In this document: positions 34,075 to 45,559 of the stretch, in pieces
How positions within the stretch are numbered: position 1 is the first letter of the stretch
Layout of the letters: each line of letters opens with the position of its first letter
Origin: Chloranthus sessilifolius
Taxonomy: Eukaryota; Streptophyta; Magnoliopsida; Chloranthales; Chloranthaceae
Reading direction: 5' to 3'
DNA: 64,000 bases
NCBI GenBank assembly: GCA_021018995.1
Contig: CM037585.1
Coordinates: 69,318,646 to 69,382,645 of the forward strand
Position numbers and translations under genes: made by a program
Notes under the pieces: generated by a model
The model's database searches: none
What the model was told of the DNA's origin: nothing
What the model saw: the letters and a program-made list of their open reading frames with translations, nothing else

Positions 34075-35297
34075 ATGGCACCTAAGAAGAAAACCTCTTC
34101 GAAAACCCCAACTTTGAAAACCTCTTCTTCGAAGCGACCCAAAACCGATCCTCCACCAAGGCAGAACCAGCCCACTCCGTGGTGGGATACGAAGGTTTTT
34201 GAAACGGAATGGTTTTTTAATCAAGACTTTTTCCAAAACCAAGAAACGACCTAGTGGTCAATCAACTACCTCACTCTAGCCAACCTAAAAATGTTGCTCT
34301 CACCTTTCCACGAATACTATCACCCTAGACTGGTAAAACTCTTCTATCAAAACCTTGAATTGGGTAAGGGCCATGGTAAACTTTACACAGACATCAATGG
34401 CAAAGTGCTCTGCTTCGATGCGAGTCACATCGCCCCCGTGATGGGTGGCTCCACGATATTTATTAAGAATAGGGGTCTGCTACCACCGAACCCCGAACCC
34501 CGAACTAGTACTGTTTCACCGCATCATTGCGAGAATGACCCACAGAGAACACGGGTTTGGACGATCAGTGAGGAAGTCACAACTGCCAGCCAACATGTTG
34601 CTGCTAGACATCGTCTTCCGGAGTAATCTGTACCCCTTAAGACACGAACCAGAAAGGGTTGGGGTACTTCAGCAACCTCTGTACTCAGCTTTTGAAGACC
34701 GTTGGTTCAATGCTCCCGATTGATTTGGGATGGGCTGATTTACGCCCACTATCAAATGTTGGAATCGAAGAAAAACCGTTAAGTGCAATGTCGTACGCCC
34801 GCTTGATATCCCGACTTATTGAGGAATACGAGGATGAGGAAGATGATTACGAGATGCCGCCCAATGAAGAACGGCGGACCGACAACGGTAAAAGGTATGG
34901 AGTGGACGATTGGAATCTAAATTATCAGAAATTAAACAAAAGTGTGCATGATCGACGCTATCAGCGTATCGCAGAGCGTGACCAACAGGAACTGGCACAA
35001 CCCGAGCCTACCGCCCCATCCCAAATGCCTCTACACCAACAGTTCCCATCTTCGTCACCACCTGCGTCACACGGCGATGTAGTCACCTAGGCAGAGTTCG
35101 ATGGAAGGATGGACGCTTATGAGTGGAGAATGGACTTCCAAGAGGGAATGCTCATAGAGATGATGCAGAGCATGTTCCCTTCCGACTCCGCCATGCGCAT
35201 TTTGAGAGCTCGCACGTATACCGCCGGTGCATCTAGCTCACAGGTCAGCGGGGATGTCAAAGAGGAGGTTGATCGCACATGCGAGGATGCGGGATAG
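34075..35297 (+). pseudogene. extra ORF of element B, downstream of integrase
   Basis: ATG 34075 begins 'MAPKKKTSSKTPTLKTSSSK', a basic N-terminus. A stop (TAG about 34251), and frameshifts near 34460 and 34700, separate segments that read 'YYHPRLVKLFYQNLEL', 'LYTDINGKVLCFDASHIAPVMG', 'IIARMTHREHGFGRSVR', 'SYARLISRLIEEYEDEEDDYE' and a Pro/Ser/Gln-rich tail ending at 35297. The middle part resembles the 'putative plant transposon protein' family found as accessory ORFs in plant Ty3 elements; that is recognition by pattern, not by search. It is in the same orientation as pol, before the 3' LTR. Function is unknown. What remains is broken. Confidence 0.6.
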
Positions 35298-36033
35298 TGA
35301 GAGATCTCGTCTAATGATTCTTGATTTGGTTTTGAAAACTCTTTAAGTATTTTTTGTTTGGTCTTGAAAACTTTAGGTATCTTTTTTATTTGTCTTGAAA
35401 ACTCTTGTTACGTGGGTTATGTCAAAACATTTTTCTATTTGTGGTGATGATATACTTTCGATTAATGGTTAACTTTTGTTAGTTGATGGTTTAGATTTTG
35501 GTTCTAGTGATGGCATAGTTTTGGATTAATGGTTAGGGTAGATAGTTGATGGTTTAAACCTTGTGGTGATGATGTACTTGGATGAATGATTTAGATCTTG
35601 TTGGTGATAATGGTATACTTTGGTTAATGGTTAACCTTGTTAGCGATGTTTTCAAATTATGTTCGTGGATGTTAGAAATTCTAGAACCTTACACTAATTA
35701 GTTTCGGATGTGTTTTATGCTTTAATGGTTATCAGGAATTCTAATTGGTTGCGGATATGCCTTTTCATGATGAGTTGTGGACAGGTTTTACTAAGTGGTT
35801 GTGGATATGTCTTTTACTACTAGTTGTGGGTGTGTGTTACAAATCGTTAACCTTTTGAATGATCGTCCTTTGATATTAAATGGAATTGATGTACTGTTCG
35901 CGAAACAAACCAATGTGACCTTCATGTTTCTCTTCAACATGTTCGGCTTTGATATCAAATATCTACTGTGTTAGATGCACCGAAAGTGACATGATGAATT
36001 TTCGAGGATGAAAATTCCTTTAAGGGGGGAGAA
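35298..36033 (+). other. 3' untranslated part of element B with polypurine tract
   Basis: T/G-rich, no ORF. It contains repeated 'ggttaa/ttgatggtttag/gatgat-tact' phrases. It ends with 'tcgaggatgaaaattcc' and the purine tract TTTAAGGGGGGAGAA directly before the LTR at 36034, the usual plus-strand primer position. Confidence 0.7.
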
Positions 36034-36197
36034 TGTAACAACTCGAATTTCCGAACACTAGAACACCCAACTAAGTGTTTGTGTCTGACAAGGTATACGC
36101 TACACGGCTTGGATTTTCAGAATATTTTATTTTAAAGATGTACATTTTGGTGCTAAGGGTTCATATATATGTGTGAATAATTACACAAGCCACGTGA

Positions 36198-36251
36198 TGG
36201 CACAATGGTTAGAAGCTTGGTTTGTAAATAGGAGGTCCAGGGATCAAAACC
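36198..36251 (+). other. tRNA-like (pol III) A and B boxes inside the B LTR
   Basis: TGGCACAATGG (36198-36208) fits the A-box consensus TRGYNNANNNG at every position. GGATCAAAACC (36241-36251) matches 8 of 11 positions of the B box GGTTCGANTCC. The spacing (32 nt) is that of a tRNA or tRNA-derived SINE. A similar layout with GGATCAAACCT is at about 17779 in the 5' copy. It may be a SINE captured in the LTR or a chance resemblance. Confidence 0.35.
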
Positions 36252-37285
36252 CTGTTGAGTAGATTTTAGGCTTTATTTTGGGCCTTTTGATAAAATCCAA
36301 TACACCATTCTTGGTGTACCAGCTTAACACCGTGTCAAATCCATCAATTATAAGAAAATACTTACGTAGAAAACCAAATTAAAACCCTCCAAAATTCTGC
36401 TGAGAAAGAACCGAGAGAGAGAGAACCTCCACTCCTCTTCTCATTTTCCTTTTTAGAGACTCTACCATTAGATCACCCTCTCAAATTCTTCTTCTTAGTC
36501 CAAGAAGATCTTTGGTCTGCTCTGTACCTCAAGAAACCTTTGATTTTCGACTCTGTTAAGATCTAAGGGAGGAGGAGATCGAAGCATCAGACGAATGCTA
36601 AGCATAGGCATCAATTTCCCTCGATACCGACTATCGTAGACCCCGCATGCACAGCTAAAGAAGGTAATTGTTGTAGCTTATTCATTATGGATTTTGTTTC
36701 GAAGTTCAGACCTGATTAGTGCTCATTAGGATTTGATTTCTAGAAAATTGAGGATTTCGATTTCTGTGGAAAAAGAGAACCAAGTGCATTTCCGCACTAT
36801 CTCGCTCGAGCGAGATAGTCATTCGCTCAAGCAAAATCCCCTTAGAAATAAGCCAAAAAGTTATGGCAAAATTCGCGTCAGCAATTTGGTTGTCACTCGA
36901 CCGAGGTAGTGAGTGCCACACAAAATTGTGACAATTCGCTCAAGCGAAACAAGAAGCCGCTCGAGCCAATTAACACTGTTTTGGCTATCCCAATCCTTCT
37001 TTTGGCAAAACTTAAAGAAGTTTCGAGTTGTTTTGATCCGTTAGTCATTGACACATGACTTATGAACGTAATGTAGGAGGAGAACCTGAGGCTGCCAATA
37101 GGGGCCACCTCATTGCCTTCTCACGACATCAGAATCAAGGTAGGGGAAATTCAATGCACAATTACATCTTTGACTTTGATTCATAGACTTTCATGATATA
37201 GTGTGATCATTAGAAATTGATTTAGAACTTGTTAAATATTAGCTGCATTCGAATATTGAAATCTTTGGATTATTGATTTGCATTT

Positions 37286-37462
37286 CCATCCTTCGAATCT
37301 TTGAACTTTGGACATATAATCTTTGAACTGTGAACATTGGAATCTTTGAACTTTGAACATTAAATCTTTGAATTGTGAACATTGAATCTTTGAACTTTAA
37401 GCATTGAATCTTTGAACTTTAAACATTAAATCTTTGAACTTTGAATCTTTGAACCTAGAATT
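37286..37462 (+). repeat. minisatellite, about 22-bp unit
   Basis: Seven to eight imperfect head-to-tail copies of 'aatctttgaactttgaacatt', differing mainly at 'tttgaa(c/t)tgtgaac' positions. It lies in the B LTR. Confidence 0.85.
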
Positions 37463-37721
37463 TGAAATGGAATGGGAATTAGCTATGAATGATTAGCACC
37501 TTACTATGTATTAAAATTTGCATTTAATTTAAGGTTCATGTGAACGAATCTCCTAAACTTTTGGACCGTTTCGACGGTATTTGAACTTTGAACCACACAA
37601 GTATCCCTGACAATGCAGGGGCTTAGGATTTAGAATATTGTTCATTGAACGACAATGGTTAGGAGGGGATTCGCATCGGTTATAGACTCCCAACGCTATA
37701 TTTGCGTTGGAGATATTTAAG

Positions 37722-38691
37722 TGACGCAGGACGGTACCCTAAATTACGTGAATGCAATGATTGATTTTGCCGAAATTAAATTGGAATTAAATTAAACAAT
37801 AGAACTTGCAAAATATAACGAATACCTCAGGTTTTCGTAGTATTCTATGGGAGAATCACGCATAATTCAGGCAGGGTTCATTCCGGGTGCTAGATCCATT
37901 AGGTTGCAGCGCAGATCGGTCCTAGAGATAGAACTCTAGGTTTTCCCAGATTAGGGCGCTCACAATTCAAGATGGGATCAATGGTTTTCTTTGAGTATTT
38001 TGTGCGGAAGGTTTAATAACTCTGCTGGGATCTACGGTTGTTGAATCGGATCGATTCACGGTATAGGGAAAATTAGGATTTAGGATGTTAAAAGAGATGA
38101 TGGCTGATTTAGGATTGTAAGGATCAACACACAAGCAGAGAAGATGAAATAGATAGATAGATAGATAGATTGGCAGGCTTCACACCCTTGGCTTCGCACC
38201 CAACCATTCTCGGGAAGAAAATTCACTCTTCGTAGAGGCTCATCTCAAGCACACACAAGCAAAAGCTCTTTTCATTTAATAATCAATCCTTAATAGAGTG
38301 TTTACAATGCCTTTATATAGGCTAAGAAAACCCTAAACGAGATAAAACTCGCAATTAAAAGAGTCCTAAAATAATAAAAGACAAAAGGTAAAAAAAAAAA
38401 ACGAAAAAACGATAATTTTCCGTCACTGTAGCTCGCTCGAGCGAGGATTTTAACCGCTCGAGCGAGCTTAAGTGGTCGCTCGAGCGAGCCCTCGCTCGAG
38501 CGAGGGCTCGCTCGACACTGTTCTCCTCGCGGTTTGTATCCGTTTCTCCTCTAAGGCTATGGTACTCGGGCCTCCTCTACATTTCCAGAATTTCCCCTTT
38601 CGCCTAGTTTTGATTTCCATTTCGCTTCTTCCGACGTCTGTATACACGAAACGGTCCATATCCGATGTCTACGATGTCGGCGTCCCCGTCA
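37722..38691 (-). repeat. 3' LTR of C
   Basis: 970 bp. On the minus strand TGACGGGGACGCC...CCTGCGTCA. U3 has GCTCGAGCGAG repeated five to six times at 38427-38518, and the TATA box (rc of 'ctttatataggc') is at about 38310-38322. A short (GATA)n tract lies at 38149-38171. The purine tract GGGAGAAT precedes it on the minus strand (38692-38699). Confidence 0.95.
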
Positions 38692-41600
38692 ATTCTCCCG
38701 GGCCGAAAAGGCTTCATCACCGATGAAGCGGCGTCGTGATAGCGCTCGAGTATGTCGGGGTCCAAACGTCGCACTTCGTCTTCAGCTAACCATGAGTTCT
38801 CGGAGTCCGGCTTTCTCAACCACTTGACCAAGTACTTTTGAATTCCGCCCCCATGGGTGGATATTGCCAAATCATCTAATATCCCTTCGATCTCATCTCT
38901 TCGCTACTTACGTGGTGAAGGGAAAGGTAGGGGTTGTAGGGTGGGGTTGGTATTCGGGCTCGGGGCTGCTTGGAAGGGGTTGTGAGGGGGTGGGGCTTGG
39001 GCTAAAGAAGGAACCTGGTCCTCCACATTGAATGTAGAGCTAACCCCTATATCTGGTGGAAGCTCGAGAACATATGCATTAGGGCCGCTCCTTGCCACAA
39101 TTCTAAAAGGCCCAGTGCCACGGGCTTGAAGTTTCTTTGCAGCTATCAATCGGAACCGCTCAGGCCTAACCTGAACCATGATGTAATCTCCAACTTGGAA
39201 TTCCTTGAAGAACCTGTGCGCATCCGCAGAGATTTTGTATTGTTCATTGCTAGCATTAATTCTTTTTCTAATTTCGGCATGCAATTCATGTATGTGTTGT
39301 GCAAATGAATCGGCTGACTCGGAAACTCGATGAGATGCTGACATTGGAATTAAATCAATGAGTGTTCTAGGCCTATGACCAAGGACGACCTCAAAAGGAC
39401 TCATATCTAGGAACCTATTGACTGAATTGTTATATGCAAACTCGACTAAAGGCAAAATAGAATCCCAAGTCCTAGGGTGATCACCAACAAGACAACGGAG
39501 AAGATTACCTAAGCTCCTATTGGTGGACTCTGTTTGGCCATCCGTTTAAGGATGATAGGCCGACGAAAATTGGAGCATGGTACCCATCATGTGCCATAAA
39601 GTTTTCTAGAAGTAACTGGTAAATCTCACATCTCGATCTGACACAATCGTCTAGGGTAAACCATGTAGATGCACAACCTCCCCAAAAAATAATTTGGCTA
39701 TGTGAGCCGCATCGGAGGTTTTAAAACAGGGTATGAAGTGGGCCATCTTGGAAAAGCGGTTCACTACCACAAAAATGGAATCGTGCTTCCGTTGATTCTT
39801 TGGAAGCCCAAGCACGAAATCCATAGAGACGTCTTGCCACGAGGTGTGCGGAACGGGTAAAGGGGTGTACAAGCCGATATTTTGTTTGATATGCTTCGCT
39901 ATTTGGCATGTACGACACTGTTTCACGACCCTTGAGACATCTCTCACAAGGCTAGGCCAGTAGAACCTATCCTCAACAAGCGCATTGGTTTTATCGCGCC
40001 CAAAATGTCCGGCAATCCCTCCGGCATGTAACTCCCAGATGAGGAAATCACGCAATGAAGTACGAGGGATGCATAAACGATTGCCTTTGAACAAATATCC
40101 ATCCAACAAGGTATACTCAGAGTTAATGTTGTTCGAATTTTCAAGGAAAGCAGTGTATTCTGTCCCGAAATCTAGGCAATCAGGACAATCTTGCTTCAAC
40201 TGCTCAAATCCGACGACCTCGGTGCTCATAGACTGCAAAATCGCCACTCGACGACTAAGCGCATCAGCAGCCTTGTTCTTGGCACCAGCCTTATGCTTCA
40301 AGACAAATGTGAACCCTTGAAGGTATTCGACCCACTTCGCGTGCCTCGGGTTCAACTTTTTCTGGGAAGCAAGGAAACATAAGGCTTCGTGGTTAGAAAA
40401 CAACACAAATTCTTGCGGTTTTAAGTAATGTTTCCAATACCACAGAGATCGGATGACCGCATAAAACTCCTTGTCCTAGATGGAGTAATTCTGCTTTGCC
40501 TCATTGAGCTTCTCACTAAAATAGGCCACATGATGGCCCTCTTGGTAGGCGCATGACAGGTGTAGTAACCATTTTCTCTTTTATCTTGACAAAGGCCCTC
40601 GTCGCGGCTTTGCTCCACAGGAACTCCCCTTTTCTCATGCAATCGGTAATGGGAGCCATGATGGTGCTAAAATTCCGGATGAAGTGACGATAAAACATGG
40701 CCAAACTGTGGAAGCTACGGACTTCATGAATATTCTGAGGTTCGGGCCACTCCACAATGGCCTTAACCTTCGTAGGGTCCGCAACCATCCCATCTATCGA
40801 GACAATGAATCCCAAGAATACAACAGAGTGCTGCATGAAAGTGCACTTCTTGAGATTCGCGTATAGCCTTTCTCCCCTCAAGGTTTCGCAAACCAACTTC
40901 AGGTGGATAATGTGTTGCTCCTTGTCTGAACTGTAAATCAAATTGTCATCAAAGTATACGACAAGGAACTTGCCAAGGAATAGCCTCAACACTTGGGTCA
41001 TGAGCCTCATAAATGTGCTCGGGGCATTGGAAAGTCCAAAAGGCGTGACCATCCACTCATAAAGACCGTCTTTGGTCTTGAAGGCAGTTTCCCATTCATC
41101 GCCAGGGCGAATACGAACCTGATGGTAGCCACTTTTAAGGTCTATCTTTGAAAAGATAGTGGCTCCAACCATCATGTCAAGCATGTCATCAAGTCGCGGT
41201 ATGGGAAACCGATACTTAATAGTGTTCTTATTGATTGCTCGGCTATCCACACACATGCACCATGTACCATCTTTCTTAGATGTGAGTAATGTTGTTACAG
41301 CACACGGGCTTAGATTCTCTTGTATGAACCCCTTTTGAAGGAGCTCACTTGCCGAGTCAACTCGGCGTGCTCAATCGGATTCAACCTGTAGTGGGGAAGG
41401 TTTGGTAATGTCGATTCGGGAACTAAGTCAATTGCGTGTTGAATGTCACGCATGGGAGGGAGCTCATTAGGTAAGTCTTCGGGGAAGACATCCGCAAATT
41501 CACTCAGGATGGGCTCTACCTCCTTAGGGTACTCACAGACTAACTCGGAAGTATTCTCAACAGTAACAACGACATACACAACACTCTCATCTTTCGACGC

Positions 41601-42255
41601 TCTCTCAAACTCTGAAGGGGTCACAATATTGATGGCCTTGGATTGACCTCCCTTCTTCTCAACTCTATTGACTTATGGTGCTTTGAGAGCCAATGGGTTA
41701 AGAGTGATATTCTTGCCCTTGTAATTAAACGTACAAACGTTAGATCGCCCAAAAATGGTCACGTTCAAATCATAGAGCCATGGCCTCCCTAAGATAAAGT
41801 GGCCCACATCCATCGACACCACATCGCACCATAAGGTGTCAGAGTATGAACCCAATTGTATGGGTACATGACACCTCTGAGATACGGGAATGGATGAGGA
41901 GTCAACCCATGCGACTTTGTAAGGTCTCGGGTGGGCTTCAGGTACAAGCCCTAAACGGGTGACGGTATGTTCTGACACCACATTGGTGCAGCTTCCACTA
42001 TCCACGATAACCTTACAACTCTTTGTCCCATATGTGGCAAAGGTGTGGAAAATATTCTCCCTTCGCCAATCCTCCTTTTCATCCCGTTGAGGCTGTGCAA
42101 AGGCACACCTCACAACTAGAGCACGACCCATGTCATCACCTTCCTCGTCACTAGGTGTGGCATTCGGCTCAAAGACCTCTTCCTCATAAACTCCTTCACT
42201 TTCTTCTCCTTCTCCATCGATGAAGAGATTCCTTTGTGGGTCCCTTGTAGGGCAT
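38604..42255 (-). pseudogene. C pol: protease, RT, RNase H, integrase, chromodomain
   Basis: Minus strand, from right to left. Protease: 'CKVIVDSGSCTNVVSEHTV' near 42020-41960, active site intact. Linker, then RT 41560-40900 with '[21 protein letters not shown]', '[15 protein letters not shown]' and YFDD near 40960. RNase H 40640-40230, with a frameshift near 40540 and a stop near 40480. Integrase 40130-38990: HHCC finger ('ELHAGGIAGHFGRDK', 'CRTCQ'), core 'VSMDFVLGLP' and '[12 protein letters not shown]', with a stop near 39650 and another at about 39546. Chromodomain about 38870-38700 ('GIQKYLVKWLRKPDSENSWL', 'DEVRRLDPDILERYHD'). The chromodomain binds modified histone tails and directs integration in this family. 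Confidence 0.92.
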
Positions 42256-43258
42256 TGGGCAGCAAAGTGACTCAATCCTTAACACTTATAACATTTGACA
42301 TGAGACCCACTCTTCGAGGATTCTCCGGCTACACCCTTACCTTTATCAAACCTCACATTGGTAGATGTGGGTTGCGTGGGTTTGGTAGGCGGGTTTCCAG
42401 CACTAGATTTCACTTCGCCGGTACGGAATTGACCGGGGTGAAAATCAGATCGCCTAGTCACCGTCATCTTTAAATATCGTTCAAGGTCTTGAACGACGGT
42501 GTAACACTCGGCGAGAGTCTCAATAGGTGGGAGACTAACTCTTTTTGCAAGTCAAGTCTCAATTCGGTACGAAATTTGGATAGAGTGACTTGAGGGTCTT
42601 CGGATACCTTGGCTCTCATCATGTACTCTTCAAATTTGCCAATGTAATCTGATACGGGAATACTACCTTGGTGTAGATTTTGCCATTGGTCAAGGAAATA
42701 ATGGTAGTATGAAGAAGGGGCGTACTTCTCTGTAAGTCGTTCCTTCATGTCCTCCTAACGGGTAATGAGAGTACAACTTGCATTCGTTCTGATGCGTTCA
42801 ACGTTGACCCAAAAGAGTCGGGCTTGGCCTATGAGCTTCATTTTAGCAAGTCTAATACATCTTTCATCGCTCATGCCAAACCACTCAAAGTGTTGATCTA
42901 TATCGGATAACCAATCGAGGAAGACCTGAGGGTCTAGTCTTCCATCGAAAGTAGGGAACTCAACTCGGACATTTTTGAGGAGTCCTTTCTGGGTCGTAGT
43001 CATCTCCATGATGATCAAATCTATGGTTCCGATTCCGATTATGTTGGTAGCCATTTCGTTCAAAACGTGGACCATTACGCTCACGGGGTGGTTCAAAATA
43101 CTCATCACCCTCGTCTAACCGATTAACTCGGTCTATCAACCTCTCATTGGATGTTTCGAGAGTCCTTTGGGCTGTCTCTAAGGCAGCATTCAATCATTGA
43201 TCTATTTTAGATCAGTTCTCATGCCGTTAAGAGCTTCGGCAATCCCACTCATGTCCAT
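42256..43258 (-). pseudogene. C gag with zinc knuckle
   Basis: ATG on the minus strand at 43258 begins 'MDMSGIAEALNGMRTD'. A stop lies near 43228 and another near 43190, with a frameshift near 42970. The gag domain reads 'DPQVFLDWLSDIDQHFEW', 'RLAKMKLIGQARLFWV' and 'IPVSDYIGKFEEYMMRAKV' in pieces. The CCHC knuckle is at about 42297-42256 with a stop inside (CYKC, then *GLSHFAAQC). It packages element RNA when intact. Confidence 0.88.
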
Positions 43259-43412
43259 GGTGATACAGTTTACTAATTGACGGGCTCTAGAATGGAATGC
43301 AAGATGAACACTTTGGCCAAAACTGAAATAATATGTGATGAAAATAAAGTGCAATGAATGCAATGTCACACAGTATGCCTTAACCTAGAATCTAGGGCTC
43401 TGATACCAAAAC

Positions 43413-44346
43413 TAACGCAGGACGGTACCCTAAATTACGTGAATGCAATGATTGATTTTGCCGAAATTAAATTGGAATTAAATTAAACAATAGAACTTGC
43501 AAAATATAATGAATACCTCAGGTTTTCGTAGTATTCCATGGGAGAATCACGCATAATTCAGGCAGGGTTCAATCCGAGCACTAGATCTGTTAGGTTGTAG
43601 CGCAAATCGATCCTAGAGATATAACTCTAGGTTTTCCCAGATTAGGGCGCTCACAATTCAAGATGGGATCACTGGTTTTCTTTGAGTATATGGTGCGGAA
43701 GGTTTAATAACTCTGCTGGGATCTACGGTTGTTGAATCGGATCGATTCACGGTGTAGGGAAAATTAGGATTTAAGATATTAAAAGAGATGATGGCTGATT
43801 TAGGATTGTAAGAATCAACACACAAGCAAAGAAGATGAAATAGATTGATAGATAGATTGATTGGCAGGCTTCACACCCTTGGCTTCGCACTAAACCCTTC
43901 TCGGGAAGAAGATTCACTCTTAGTGGAGGCTCATCTCAAGCACACACAAGCAAAAGCTCTTTTCATTCAATAATAAATAATCAATCCTTAATAGAGTGTT
44001 TACAATGCCTTTATATAGGCTAAGAAATCCCTAAACGATATCGCAATTAAAAGAGTCCTAAAATAATAAAAGACTAAAAAGGTAAAAAAAAAAACGAAAA
44101 AACGAAAATTTTCCGTCACTGTAGCTCGCTCGAGTGAGGATTTTAACCGCTCGAGCGAGGGCTTGCTCGACACTGTTCTCCTCACGATTTGTATCCATTT
44201 CTCCTCTGAGGCTATGCTACTCGGGTCTCCTCTACATTTCTAGAATTTTTCCTTTCGCCTAGTTTTGATTTCCATTCCGCTTCTTTCGACGTCTGCATAC
44301 ACGAAACGGTCCATATCTGATGTTTACGGTGTCAGCGTCCCCGTCA
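43413..44346 (-). repeat. 5' LTR of C
   Basis: 934 bp. The family's TGACGC end on the left is altered to TAACGC. The GCTCGAGCGAG cluster (44124-44172) is shorter than in the 3' LTR: two to three units against five to six, the main length difference between the two copies. TATA box at about 44008-44020. Confidence 0.95.
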
Positions 44347-44351
44347 TTAAG

Positions 44352-45012
44352 TTATGGATTTAAGTCATACATGAGATAAGAAGATGCGTGTAAAATGAAA
44401 AAAATGATTAAGTAAATAGAAATCATGTGGAACTTAAGAAATGACACTATCCGATAACATTTGAAACTCAATTTTGGATCATGTGATTTTGAACCTAAGA
44501 TTCTTCGAATGTTGTTTTGACATTAGATTGCTTGATAATTGATCATTGAATTCTACGCTTTCATTTGGAATAAATGTAGTTGGTATTGAACTTTTCCTAC
44601 TGAGCTTAGACTGTTAGCTCACTTCGACACCATGTGTCACAGGTGCAGATATTGGTCTGGACCCTGAACCCGAGGACGATTCTGATTACATACCGGAAGA
44701 AGAAGAGGAACTTCTGCCTGAGGATTTTTACCCATAGATCTTTGATTTTGGACTTGGTATTGAGTTAGATTTTGGACTTGGTACATTTTAGTGACTAGTT
44801 CTCTCTCTATATATATTTTGCAACTCATACCACTGTTTGCGTGACGAACGGCCGTCACCAGTGGTTATTTTGGTTTTAGTTTTATGTTCAATATGCAAAT
44901 AGAATCTTGTTTACTGCCATATATGTATCTGCTTTGATTTTTGCATATGTGTGGATGTACTAAGTATTTGACGACTTGGTGTTCCCAGAATGGGGAAAGT
45001 CAGGTCGTCACA
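44352..45012 (+). repeat. 3' LTR of element B, second part
   Basis: Continues after element C and ends GTCGTCACA at 45012, the inverted complement of the TGT(A/G)AC start. Together with 36034-37721 the LTR is about 2.35 kb, a normal size for Tekay/Del-type elements. Confidence 0.75.
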
Positions 45013-45559
45013 CAGAGTGTCTAAGGGGTATAGATGTTATGAATCCAAGTTTCATAAATTTTTTACTTCATTTCATGGATGTTACCTTTTTTGAGCATGT
45101 TCTTATTTTTCCCTTCATCAGTTTTGAGTCTTTTCATCTCCCTGCACCTGTCGTTGATTTATTCCCTATACCTCAGCCTATTGGCTATGTGCCTTCATTA
45201 GTCCAGTTCCACTACTTCTACACATCAACCTCCCATTCCTCCCACCTCATCTCTAGTACTGCAGCCCATTGACACTCCCCATCCCACTCAGCCTATCGTG
45301 CAACAACAACCACAATTTCGCACTTATGCTCGTAGACGCATACATGGACCATCCTCTCTTTGGCCTCCACCTCAACCTTCTATGGGAAGATCAAGTCGAA
45401 AGCTCCACCTTTGTACCAACTTCTACTCATTTGATCTTGATTTACCCATTGCCCTTCGTAAGTGGCTTTGTTCGTGTACTACCTCTTATCCAATTACAAA
45501 ACATATTAGTTAGCATATTGTCTCCTCTTCTTATAGGGCCTTTCTATCCGCTACTGATA

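Larger units (their letters stand above)
36034..37721 (+). repeat. 3' LTR of element B, first part
   Basis: Starts TGTAACAACTCGAATTTCC after the purine tract. It contains tRNA-like A and B boxes (36198-36251), a 24-bp perfect palindrome centred on CTCGAG (36796-36819) with further GCTCAAGCGA/GCTCGAGCC motifs up to 36968, and a 22-bp minisatellite (37286-37462). It is interrupted at 37722 by element C. Confidence 0.8.
37722..44346 (-). mobile_element. complete chromodomain-type Ty3 element C, inserted in the B LTR
   Basis: Flanked by a perfect 5-bp duplication TTAAG (37717-37721 and 44347-44351). LTRs of 970 and 934 bp bracket a primer site (rc of 'gctctgataccaaaac', 43398-43412), gag, protease, RT, RNase H, integrase and chromodomain, all on the minus strand. 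It is one of the better preserved members here, with an intact protease DSG and RT YFDD, but frameshifts and stops still divide the coding region. Confidence 0.95.

Noticed and set aside
36198-36251. A functional tRNA gene
   Set aside because: No cloverleaf could be drawn and the B box has three mismatches; listed only as tRNA-like boxes.
17563-45012. Reading the left and right flanking pieces as two unrelated solo LTRs
   Set aside because: Not excluded, but the near-identical 5-bp flanks and the copia frame running across favour one interrupted element; kept with reduced confidence.
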